64,000 bases of DNA from Streptomyces longisporoflavus (GTDB lineage: Bacteria; Actinomycetota; Actinomycetes; Streptomycetales; Streptomycetaceae): assembly GCF_014649775.1 (NCBI RefSeq), contig NZ_BMTR01000013.1:124001-188000 (forward strand), read 5' to 3'. Shown here in pieces: positions 8,248 to 16,759 of this stretch. Numbering within the stretch: position 1 is the first letter of the stretch; every line of letters starts with the position of its first letter. Both the position numbers and the translations under genes were made by a program. The notes below the pieces were generated by a model. It was not told where the DNA came from. It did not search any database and was given only the letters and a program-made list of their open reading frames with translations.

Positions 8248-9108
8248 ATGGGTGACCCTCTGTTCTCCGCGTTCTCCGCCGAGCTGCCCGAGCCCGTGAC
8301 GCCTGCCGGGCGCGAGGGCCTTGCCGCGCTCCTCGCACGGCCCGGGAAAGCCGTGATCGCGCTCGACTTCGACGGCACGCTCGCGCCGATCGTGCCCGAC
8401 CCCGAGCAGGCACGGGCCCACCCCGGCGCCGTTCCCGCCCTCGCCGCGCTCGCGCCGAAGGTGTGCTCCGTCGCGGTCGTCACCGGCCGCCCGGCGGGCG
8501 TGGCGGTGCGCTACGGCGGGCTCGCGGGCGTGGCCGGCCTCGAACACCTCGTCGTCCTCGGGCACTACGGCGCCGAGCGCTGGGACGCCGTCTCCTCCAC
8601 GGTGCAGGCGGCCGAACCCCACCCCGGGGTGGCGGCCGTGCGGGCCGAACTGCCCGGCTTCCTGGACGGGATCGGTGCCTGGCGCGGGTCGTGGATAGAG
8701 GAGAAGGGGCGGGCGGTCGCCGTGCATACGCGGCGCGCGGCCGATCCGCAGGCGGCGTTCGAGGCGCTGCGCGAACCGCTGGCCGAGCTGGCGTCCCGGC
8801 ACGGGCTCATCGTCGAACCCGGCCGTCTGGTCCTTGAGTTGCGCCCGCCGGGCATGGACAAGGGCGTCGCCCTCGCCGACTACGTACGCGAAGTCGGCGC
8901 GGAGACCGTTGTGTACGCGGGGGACGACCTGGGCGACCTGCCCGCGTTCGCCGCGGTGGAGAAGCTGCGTTCCGATCAGGTGCGGGGGCTGCTGGTGTGC
9001 AGTGGCAGCGCGGAGGTCGCCGAGCTGGCGGAGCGAGCGGATCTTGTGGTGGACGGGCCCGAGGGGGTCGTGGCCCTGCTGGCAGCGATCGCCGCCAAGC
9101 TGCCCTGA
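8248..9108 (+). CDS. otsB: Trehalose-6-phosphate phosphatase
   Basis: 286 aa, HAD superfamily. Motif I ALDFDGTLAPI provides the nucleophile Asp40 and acid Asp42. VVTGRP is motif II, PGMDKGVAL carries the Lys of motif III, and VYAGDDLGDLPAF is motif IV. It dephosphorylates trehalose-6-phosphate to trehalose. It faces otsA tail to tail, so synthesis and dephosphorylation are encoded at one locus but transcribed convergently. Confidence 0.93.
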   Translation: MGDPLFSAFSAELPEPVTPAGREGLAALLARPGKAVIALDFDGTLAPIVPDPEQARAHPGAVPALAALAPKVCSVAVVTGRPAGVAVRYGGLAGVAGLEHLVVLGHYGAERWDAVSSTVQAAEPHPGVAAVRAELPGFLDGIGAWRGSWIEEKGRAVAVHTRRAADPQAAFEALREPLAELASRHGLIVEPGRLVLELRPPGMDKGVALADYVREVGAETVVYAGDDLGDLPAFAAVEKLRSDQVRGLLVCSGSAEVAELAERADLVVDGPEGVVALLAAIAAKLP

Positions 9109-9120
9109 CCGCGGGGGCGT

Positions 9121-9169
9121 CCTCAAACGCCGGACGGGCTGGAATATCCAGCCCGTCCGGCGTTTGAGG
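9121..9169. terminator. Perfect 23-bp inverted repeat between otsB and otsA
   Basis: Two exactly complementary 23-nt arms (9121-9143 and 9147-9169) are separated by only ATA. The hairpin sits 13 bp after otsB and 91 bp from the otsA stop. The arm contains CGCCGGACGGGCTGGA, which I recall as a very common intergenic hairpin in Streptomyces. It should terminate both convergent transcripts. Confidence 0.85.
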
Positions 9170-9259
9170 GCGAACTCGGCGAAGCCGGTGATGACGGCAC
9201 GTACAAGGCCCTCGCGCCGGCGAGTTTTCGGGAAGGGGCGGAGTTGGGGACGAAGAAGG

Positions 9260-10660
9260 TCAGTCCCCCAGCGCCCGCAGCTGGTCCAGGAACCACTGGG
9301 CCGGGGGCAGAGCAGTAGCCGCCGCGGCGAGACGCTTCGTGCGTTCCGCCCGTTCCCCCGGCGGCATCGTCAGCGCCGTATGCAGGGCCGCAGCCGTGCC
9401 CGAAACGTCGTACGGGTTCACCACCACCGCATCCTCGCCCAACTCCTCGAACGCCCCCGCCTCCCGGGAGAGAACGAGAGCGCACCCCTCGTCCGAGACG
9501 ACGGGAACCTCCTTGGCCACCAGGTTCATCCCGTCCCGGATGGGGTTCACGAGGGCCACGTCCGCCAAGCGGTACGCCGCTAGCGACCGCGCGAAGTCGT
9601 CCTTCACGTGCAGCACGACCGGCGTCCAGCCCTCCACCCCGTACTCGGAGTTGATCTCGTCCGCGAGGGCCTGGACGGACGCCGTGTAGTCGCGGTACAC
9701 CGCGAGGTCCTGCCGCGAGGGGTAGGCGAAGGCGACATGCACGACCCGCTCCCGCCACTCGGGCCGGGTGGCGAGCAGCTCCCGGTACGCCTGCAGTCCC
9801 CGGACGATGTTCTTCGAGAGCTCGGTCCTGTCGACCCGGACGATCACCTTCCGGTCCCCGGCCCCGGAGCCCCCGATCTGCTCCCGCAGCGCGGCAAGCC
9901 GCTCCTCCACGTCGTCCCGCCGCGACCGCTCCCGCAGGAAGTCCGCGTCGGCCCCGAGCCCGTGCACCCCGATGCGCGTACCCGACGTACCGCCGAGGAT
10001 CGCGACGCAGCACTCGCTGAACGCGTCCGCCCACCGTCCCGTCAGGAACGCCGCCCGGTCGGCGCCGAGGATGCCGCGGAGCAGCTGCTCCGCGACGTCG
10101 TCCGGCAGCATCCGGAAGTAGTCCACCGGCGCCCACGGCGTGTGCGAGAAGTGGCCGATACGGAGGTCGGGGCGCAGCTCGCGCAGCATCCCCGGCACGA
10201 GGGCCAGGTGGTAGTCCTGGACGAGGACCGCCGCGCCGTCGGCCGCGCTCTGGGCGAGCGCCTCGGCGAAGGCCCGGTTGTAGGTCTCGTACGACGCCCA
10301 CTGTGCGCGGAACTCCGGGCCGAAGGCCGGTTCGAGCGGCGTTTGGTACAGCATGTGGTGGACGAACCAGAGGACAGAGTTCGCGATTCCGTTGTACGCG
10401 TCGGCGTGCACCCGCGCGTCGATGTCGAGCATCCGTACGCCGGGCTCGCCGACGCCCCGTCGTACGGCCTCCCGGTCGCCGTCGCCCAGAGCCGCGCAGA
10501 CCCACAGGGCGGCCTCGGAGTCGCCGATCGCGCTGAGCCCGGAGACGAGTCCGCCACCTCCCCGCTTGGCCGTCAGTTCCCCGTTCTCCTCCAGGGAGTA
10601 GGTGACGGGGCCGCGGTTGGACGCGACGAGGACCTGGGCTGCGGCGTGCTCGGAGACCAT
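9260..10660 (-). CDS. otsA: Trehalose-6-phosphate synthase (GT20)
   Basis: 466 aa, typical for OtsA. It transfers glucose from a nucleotide-sugar to glucose-6-phosphate. GT20 landmarks in order are VASNRGPV, the glycine-rich RGGGGLVSGL loop, NSVLWFVHHML, VLVQDYHLALVP, IGHFSHTPW, RVDRTELSKNI (the phosphate-binding Arg/Lys region) and VNPIRDGMNLVAKE with the nucleotide-binding Glu. All key segments are present, so the enzyme should be active. The product is handled by the convergent otsB; the pair makes trehalose as osmoprotectant and spore reserve. Confidence 0.95.
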   Translation of the reverse strand: MVSEHAAAQVLVASNRGPVTYSLEENGELTAKRGGGGLVSGLSAIGDSEAALWVCAALGDGDREAVRRGVGEPGVRMLDIDARVHADAYNGIANSVLWFVHHMLYQTPLEPAFGPEFRAQWASYETYNRAFAEALAQSAADGAAVLVQDYHLALVPGMLRELRPDLRIGHFSHTPWAPVDYFRMLPDDVAEQLLRGILGADRAAFLTGRWADAFSECCVAILGGTSGTRIGVHGLGADADFLRERSRRDDVEERLAALREQIGGSGAGDRKVIVRVDRTELSKNIVRGLQAYRELLATRPEWRERVVHVAFAYPSRQDLAVYRDYTASVQALADEINSEYGVEGWTPVVLHVKDDFARSLAAYRLADVALVNPIRDGMNLVAKEVPVVSDEGCALVLSREAGAFEELGEDAVVVNPYDVSGTAAALHTALTMPPGERAERTKRLAAAATALPPAQWFLDQLRALGD

Positions 10661-10717
10661 GTGCCGAAACCTAGCCCTTCCGGGCGGGACTCAAACGTAC
10701 GGCCGTACCGAAAACCC

Positions 10718-11050
10718 CTAGTCCCGCCTGCTGCGCGCCGCCGCCACCGCGAGCGCGCCCAGTACGCACAGGGAGATCGCCAGGCCCGCGTACAGCATCG
10801 TGTCCGAGTCGCTGCCGGCCTTGGCCAGCTGTCCCGGCTCGGTCTCCTGCTCGACCGCGCGGTGGTGGTCGTGGGCGACGGTCCCGGAGCTCGCGATCAG
10901 TGCCGCGTCGTGGCGCACGTCCGCGGCTGCCGGGGGAACGGCTGCGGCGCCGAGCATCCCCGCCGTGAGACAGGCCGTGGCCATGGCCATGCCGCCGATG
11001 CGTCGCGCGCGTCCCTTTGCATGTCTGAGGCTTGCTTGTCTGATCCGCAT
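10718..11050 (-). CDS. Small secreted, C-terminally membrane-anchored protein
   Basis: 110 aa. A basic N-terminus (RHAKGRARR) precedes a hydrophobic signal sequence ending near AAADV. A short extracellular His/Glu-rich segment follows (AHDHHRAVEQE), and a C-terminal transmembrane helix (MLYAGLAISLCVLGALAVAAA) ends in RSRRD. It is organised like a small wall-facing or sortase-like tail-anchored protein, but no LPxTG motif is seen. Function is unknown. Confidence 0.65.
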   Translation of the reverse strand: MRIRQASLRHAKGRARRIGGMAMATACLTAGMLGAAAVPPAAADVRHDAALIASSGTVAHDHHRAVEQETEPGQLAKAGSDSDTMLYAGLAISLCVLGALAVAAARSRRD

Positions 11051-11088
11051 AAGTGGGGAATGTAGACAAAATGCCCGGCTTTGCCTGG

Positions 11089-12033
11089 TTACGCCACGCG
11101 GCGTGCCGTGTACTCCGCGATGCCGGACATCGGCGGGCGCTCCTCCGTGTCGACCGAATGGGTCCGCGGCTCGAACCCCTGCTCGCCCCGTTCGAACTGG
11201 ATGAGCTCGGGACGTACGAGATGGCCGCGCGCGAGGCGCAGCTGTGCCGTCCGGTAGATCGCCGCCGCCATCCGGCCGAGCGCCTGCCCGTCCTGGTGCC
11301 GGTGCTTGCGCACCCCGACGTCGACCTGCGCGAGCGCGTCGAGGCCCACGGTGTGCAGCGCGTCCACGAGCAGCCCGAGCTCCACCCCGTAACCGACGGG
11401 GAACGGCAGCCGCTCAAGGAGGGACCTGCGCGCCGCGTACTCACCGCCCAACGGCTGGACGAATCCGGCCAGTTGAGGCCAGTGCAGATTGAGCAGCGGG
11501 CGCGCCATCAGCTCGGTGACCCGGCCGCCCTGGTCCGCCGTGCCGGCCAGCGGGCGGTCGTACATCGCCTTCACGAAGTCCACGTCGGGCTCGGTCAGGA
11601 GCGGGCCGACGATGCCCGTCACGAAGTCCGCCGAGAAGTCCCGCAGGTCCGCGTCGACGAACGCGACGATGTCACCGCCGGTCACCAGGAGCGAGCGCCA
11701 CAGGACCTCGCCCTTGCCGGGTACGGCGGGGATGCGCGGCAGGATCTCGTCCCGGTGCACGACCCGCGCGCCCGCCGCCCGCGCGACCTCGGCCGTACGG
11801 TCGCGGGAACCGGAGTCCACGACCACGAGTTCGTCGACGAGGGGCGCCTTCCCGATCAGCTCCCGGCGGATCTCGGCGACGATCTCGCCGACCGTCTCCT
11901 CCTCGTCGAGCGCGGGCAGGACGACGCTCACCGAGGCTCCCGACGCCCGTTTGGCGTCGACGAGCGCACCGAGCGGACGGTCTGCAACGGACCAGGAACG
12001 CCTGGTCAGCCAGCGCTCGGCCTCTTCCAGCAC
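11089..12033 (-). CDS. gpgS: Glucosyl-3-phosphoglycerate synthase (GT-A, GT81)
   Basis: 314 aa from a GTG with an excellent GGAGGAG site 8 nt upstream. It is a GT2-like nucleotide-diphospho-sugar transferase: VVLPALDEEETVGEIV, VDSGSRDRT and the metal-binding VDADLRDF (DxD type). The acceptor-side segment LLNLHWPQLAGFVQPLGGEYA is characteristic of GpgS. It makes glucosyl-3-phosphoglycerate from a nucleotide-glucose and 3-phosphoglycerate, the precursor of glucosylglycerate or of methylglucose lipopolysaccharide. It lies beside trehalose genes but is not overlapped with them. No GpgP phosphatase is adjacent. Confidence 0.9.
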   Translation of the reverse strand: MLEEAERWLTRRSWSVADRPLGALVDAKRASGASVSVVLPALDEEETVGEIVAEIRRELIGKAPLVDELVVVDSGSRDRTAEVARAAGARVVHRDEILPRIPAVPGKGEVLWRSLLVTGGDIVAFVDADLRDFSADFVTGIVGPLLTEPDVDFVKAMYDRPLAGTADQGGRVTELMARPLLNLHWPQLAGFVQPLGGEYAARRSLLERLPFPVGYGVELGLLVDALHTVGLDALAQVDVGVRKHRHQDGQALGRMAAAIYRTAQLRLARGHLVRPELIQFERGEQGFEPRTHSVDTEERPPMSGIAEYTARRVA

Positions 12034-12201
12034 GGGTGGCTCCTCCTGTGTGGGACCTACATGTGATCCATCTCGCGGTGCGGACGCCTATCTCAAGGGT
12101 CCGGGCCGTCGGTTACAGTCTTGAACAACGCCGATGACCATCGCATGCCGGGGTCATCGCGTCACAAACGCTCCGGGCCCCTGAAGCCCGGCGCCATACC
12201 G

Positions 12202-12333
12202 CTCATCCAGAGGGGCAGAGGGATACGGCCCGTTGAAGCCCCGGCAACCATCCCGCCGACCGCGCACGCGAGGTCTCGGTGGGGAAGGTGCCAATTCCGT
12301 CTCGCGGCGAGATGCGTCGCGAGGAAGATGAGG
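12202..12333 (+). promoter_or_regulatory. SAM-I (S-box) riboswitch leader of thrC
   Basis: CTCATCCAGAG at 12202 opens the motif, followed by GGGCAGAGGGA, then GGCCCGTTGAAGCCCCGGCAACC and later GGTGCCAATTCC, all S-box core blocks. The 5' strand CTCATC (12202-12207) pairs with GATGAG (12327-12332) to close P1. The P1 3' strand runs straight into the purine-rich GAGGAGAAAGG ahead of the ATG at 12352, so SAM binding could mask the ribosome site. A following pyrimidine stretch GCCTCGCCTCC could also pair with it. Control is thus probably translational. Confidence 0.9.
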
Positions 12334-12351
12334 AGAAAGGGCCTCGCCTCC

Positions 12352-13677
12352 ATGGCTGCGCAGACTGTGGCAACGAACGACACCACCCCCTCCACCTCGA
12401 CGACGCCGTCCCCCAGTGGATCCGTTGATCTCGGCCCCGCATCGGGCCTCTCCTGCCGCGAGTGCGGCGAGCTCTACGCCCTCGGCCCGATCTTCGCCTG
12501 CCAGGCCTGTTTCGGTCCCCTCGAAGTGGCGTACGACCTGCCGACCGGCGACCCCGAGGCGCTGCGCAAGCAGATCGAGTCCGGCCCGGACAACATCTGG
12601 CGTTACGCGCCCCTGTTGCCCGTCCCCGCGGACGTGGCCGACAAGCCCAACATCAACCCCGGCTGGACCAAGCTCGTCAAGGCCGACAACCTCGCCCGCG
12701 AGCTCGGCGTCGAGCAGGGCAAGCTGTTCGTCAAGGACGACTCCGGCAACCCGACGCACTCCTTCAAGGACCGCGTCGTCGCGCAGGCCATCGAGGCCGC
12801 CCGCGCCTTCGGCTTCACCACGCTCTCCTGCTCCTCCACCGGCAACCTCGCGGGCGCCGTCGGCGCCGCCGCGGCCCGCGCCGGCTTCCGCTCCTGCGTG
12901 TTCATCCCGCACGACCTGGAGCAGGGCAAGGTCGTCATGGCCGCGGTCTACGGCGGCGAGCTCGTCGGCATCGAGGGCAACTACGACGACGTGAACCGCT
13001 TCTGCTCCGAGCTCATCGGCGACCCGCTCGGCGAGGGCTGGGGCTTCGTGAACGTGAACCTGCGGCCGTACTACGGAGAGGGCTCCAAGACCCTCGCGTA
13101 CGAGATCTGCGAGCAGCTGGGCTGGGTCCTGCCGGACCAACTGGTCATCCCGATCGCGTCCGGCTCACAGCTCACGAAGATCGACAAGGGCCTCAAGGAG
13201 CTGATCAAGCTGGGGCTCGTCGAAGACAAGCCCTACAAGATCTTCGGTGCGCAGGCCGAGGGCTGCTCGCCGGTGTCCACCGCCTTCAAGGCCGGGCACG
13301 ACGTGGTCCGCCCGCAGAAGCCGGACACCATCGCCAAGTCGCTCGCCATCGGCAACCCCGCCGACGGGCCGTACGTCCTGGACATCGCGCGCCGTACGGG
13401 CGGTGCGGTGGAGGACGTGAACGACGAGCAGGTCGTCGACGCGATCAAGCTGCTCGCGCGGACCGAGGGCATCTTCGCGGAGACCGCCGGTGGTGTGACG
13501 GTCGGCGTCACGAAGAAGCTGATCGAGGCGGGGCTCATCGATCCCGCCTTGACCACGGTGGTGCTCAACACCGGTGACGGCCTCAAGACGCTTGACGCTG
13601 TCGCTGAGACTTCGCAGGCCACCGCCACCATCCGGCCCAGCCTTGACGCGTTCCGCGCCGCAGGGCTTGCAGGCTGA
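12352..13677 (+). CDS. thrC: Threonine synthase
   Basis: 441 aa; the ATG at 12352 lies just after the riboswitch, and the frame extending upstream through the aptamer is not coding. An N-terminal zinc ribbon (C35-x2-C38 and C50-x2-C53) precedes the PLP fold. The PLP lysine is K139 in HSFKDRV. SSTGNLAGAVGAAAA is the phosphate-binding loop, and SGSQLTKIDKG and LNTGDGLKT lie further on. It converts O-phosphohomoserine to threonine. cysO follows 106 bp downstream. Regulation through SAM ties this branch-point enzyme to methionine status. Confidence 0.95.
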   Translation: MAAQTVATNDTTPSTSTTPSPSGSVDLGPASGLSCRECGELYALGPIFACQACFGPLEVAYDLPTGDPEALRKQIESGPDNIWRYAPLLPVPADVADKPNINPGWTKLVKADNLARELGVEQGKLFVKDDSGNPTHSFKDRVVAQAIEAARAFGFTTLSCSSTGNLAGAVGAAAARAGFRSCVFIPHDLEQGKVVMAAVYGGELVGIEGNYDDVNRFCSELIGDPLGEGWGFVNVNLRPYYGEGSKTLAYEICEQLGWVLPDQLVIPIASGSQLTKIDKGLKELIKLGLVEDKPYKIFGAQAEGCSPVSTAFKAGHDVVRPQKPDTIAKSLAIGNPADGPYVLDIARRTGGAVEDVNDEQVVDAIKLLARTEGIFAETAGGVTVGVTKKLIEAGLIDPALTTVVLNTGDGLKTLDAVAETSQATATIRPSLDAFRAAGLAG

Positions 13678-13710
13678 GCCTGTTCGCTTGACTGCGGGCC
13701 GGCTGTGGCT

Positions 13711-13760
13711 GGTCGCGCAGTTCCCCGCGCCCCTGACGGGGCGCCCCAGACGGGCGCCCC
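13711..13760 (+). repeat. Dispersed GCGCAGTTCCCCGCGCCCCT repeat with hairpin, thrC-cysO gap
   Basis: This copy of the dispersed Streptomyces repeat is followed by a perfect hairpin, GGGGCGCCC-CAGAC-GGGCGCCCC at 13738-13760. It lies between thrC and cysO and could attenuate or process the transcript between them. Further copies are at 32598-32870 and 63021-63131. Confidence 0.75.
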
Positions 13761-13783
13761 TCCTGAACTACCGAGGTGAATTC

Positions 13784-14059
13784 ATGAGCGTCAAGGTTCG
13801 CATCCCCACCATCCTCCGCACCTACACCGGCGGTCAGTCCGAGGTCGCCGCCGAGGGGGCGAACCTCTCCGAGGTCATCGCCGATCTGGAGAAGAACCAC
13901 GCCGGTATCGCCGCGCGCGTCCTGGACGACCAGGGCAAGCTGCGGCGCTTCGTGAACGTCTACGTGAACGACGACGACGTCCGCTTCGAGCAGGGTCTGG
14001 AGACCGCCACGCCGGACGGCGCGGGCGTCTCGATCATTCCCGCCGTCGCCGGTGGTTGA
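13784..14059 (+). CDS. cysO: CysO-type sulfur-carrier protein (ThiS/MoaD fold)
   Basis: 91 aa from the ATG at 13784, with GAGGTGAATTC upstream. Ubiquitin-like fold ending in the diglycine AVAGG needed for thiocarboxylation. The blocks IPTILRTYTGGQ, FVNVYVNDDDVRF and IIPAVAGG match what I recall of M. tuberculosis CysO nearly residue for residue, more closely than ThiS or MoaD. It should be activated by a MoeB-like adenylyltransferase and give its sulfur to O-phosphoserine via CysM for cysteine synthesis, or to other sulfur acceptors. No cysM or mec gene is adjacent; thrC is its neighbour instead. Confidence 0.88.
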   Translation: MSVKVRIPTILRTYTGGQSEVAAEGANLSEVIADLEKNHAGIAARVLDDQGKLRRFVNVYVNDDDVRFEQGLETATPDGAGVSIIPAVAGG

Positions 14060-14092
14060 TTCTTTAAGGAAATACCCTGCGTAATCGGCTTT

Positions 14093-14121
14093 GCCCCCTC
14101 CGCGAGAGAAACGGAGGGGGC
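14093..14121 (+). terminator. Terminator after cysO
   Basis: GCCCCCTCCG (14093-14102) pairs with CGGAGGGGGC (14112-14121) around a CGAGAGAAA loop, followed by AATTCC. It closes the thrC-cysO unit. Confidence 0.8.
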
Positions 14122-14483
14122 AATTCCATGTGGTTGAGCGCGGTACAGTTGGGAAGCGAGCTTCCCCGTTTGTGCCTGACGCATATACGAAGTCGCCCCG
14201 AGGGCGACAAGAAGCAGCCAATGTGCACTGCCCATTTGCCCCTCTTGCGGCATTTGTCCGGCCCGAGTTGCCCTGAACTCCGATAAATCATCCGCATATC
14301 GCCGATCAGGCATGCCCAGAATTCTCGTCTGATTGACCTGTTGCAGAGGGCAGTTGGACAGATACATTCAGCCGCGGTCGACGCGTTCCGGCGCACGCCT
14401 CCACAACCCATTGGGGGGGTGAGGTCTGACCCGGGTCCGCGAAGTGCGGGTCCGTGCAAGGGCCAGTAATAGGGGAGTTAGGC
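14122..14483 (+). other. 360-bp non-coding leader region of the cold-shock gene
   Basis: No convincing coding sequence was found; frames on both strands lack codon bias and recognisable domains. The stretch is visibly more AT-rich than its surroundings. It holds a compact hairpin GTCGCCC-CGA-GGGCGAC (14192-14208), and a possible promoter TTGCAG (14341-14346) with TACATT (14363-14368) at 16-bp spacing. It most likely supplies a long structured 5' UTR, or a small RNA, for the cold-shock gene. Confidence 0.5.
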
Positions 14484-14687
14484 ATGGCTCAGGGCACCGT
14501 CAAGTGGTTCAACGCGGAGAAGGGGTACGGCTTCATCGCGGTCGACGGTGGTGCGGATGTATTCGTCCACTACAGCGCGATTCAGATGGACGGCTACCGC
14601 ACCCTTGAAGAAGGTCAGCGAGTGGAGTTCGAGATCTCGCAGGGCCAGAAGGGTCCGCAGGCGGACATGGTCAAGCTCGCCGTCTGA
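14484..14687 (+). CDS. CspA-family cold-shock protein
   Basis: 67 aa from the ATG at 14484, preceded by AGGGGAG at ideal distance. Single OB-fold cold-shock domain with RNP1 KGYGFIAV and RNP2 VFVHYSAI; it binds single-stranded RNA/DNA as an RNA chaperone. Length is standard for the family. It is monocistronic between two terminators and just upstream of the CIRCE-controlled groEL2. Confidence 0.93.
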   Translation: MAQGTVKWFNAEKGYGFIAVDGGADVFVHYSAIQMDGYRTLEEGQRVEFEISQGQKGPQADMVKLAV

Positions 14688-14720
14688 TCTCGGCGCGATC
14701 GGCCAGCGACTTAGCGAGTG

Positions 14721-14760
14721 ACGAGGGGTCCGTATCCCGAAAGGGGTACGGGCCCCTCGT
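14721..14760 (+). terminator. Terminator after the cold-shock gene
   Basis: ACGAGGGGTCCGTATCCC and GGGGTACGGGCCCCTCGT form an 18-bp stem with two G-U pairs around a GAAA tetraloop. Confidence 0.85.
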
Positions 14761-14843
14761 GCGTCCCGCCGCACTCGCCCGCGCGCCCTCGGACGCGCGC
14801 CCCCTCGTACGTCTCCTCGTACCCCCGGGATCCACGAGAGGCG

Positions 14844-14870
14844 CTTGCACTCGCAGGGGTCGAGTGCTAA
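14844..14870 (+). promoter_or_regulatory. CIRCE element 1 (HrcA operator) of groEL2
   Basis: CTTGCACTC, a 9-bp spacer, then GAGTGCTAA. This is the canonical TTAGCACTC-N9-GAGTGCTAA inverted repeat with two mismatches in the left arm. TTGCAC inside the left arm can also serve as a -35, so HrcA would block RNA polymerase binding. Confidence 0.85.
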
Positions 14871-14879
14871 TCATTGGGC

Positions 14880-14906
14880 TTAGCACTCTCCGAGTGAGAG
14901 TGACAG
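14880..14906 (+). promoter_or_regulatory. CIRCE element 2 (HrcA operator) of groEL2
   Basis: TTAGCACTC, a 9-bp spacer, then GAGTGACAG. The left arm is perfect and the right arm degenerate after GAGTG. It lies 9 bp downstream of element 1, giving a tandem operator in the groEL2 leader. Confidence 0.75.
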
Positions 14907-15033
14907 AACTTGGATCGGGTCGGTGAGGCCCGCAGGCCGGGTGGGGCAAGGAACCACAAGGCTTGCAGGCCGTCCGTCGCGGGCACCGACTGGATCCGGA
15001 GCATGCCACCCCTGTCCGGGAGGACCACTTCAC

Positions 15034-16659
<1,626 letters not shown>

Positions 16660-16696
16660 TCCTCGCGGATCGGCTGTCCTGAGCGCGTAGCTCGTA

Positions 16697-16738
16697 CGCA
16701 GGGGCGGCACTCTCCTCCGGGAGGGTGCCGCCCCTGCG
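16697..16738 (+). terminator. Terminator after groEL2
   Basis: CGCAGGGGCGGCAC (16697-16710) pairs perfectly with GTGCCGCCCCTGCG (16725-16738). The loop can pair further through CTCC/GGAG. Confidence 0.88.
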
Positions 16739-16759
16739 GCGTTCGGGGCGCGGCGGACG

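Noticed and set aside
12121..12351. 77-codon upstream extension of thrC
   Set aside because: It would translate the SAM riboswitch aptamer. The ATG at 12352 gives the standard threonine synthase N-terminus.
14064..14459. 131-codon minus-strand frame in the cold-shock leader
   Set aside because: Poor codon bias, many Cys and Ile residues unlike neighbours, overlaps a strong terminator, and no recognisable domain.
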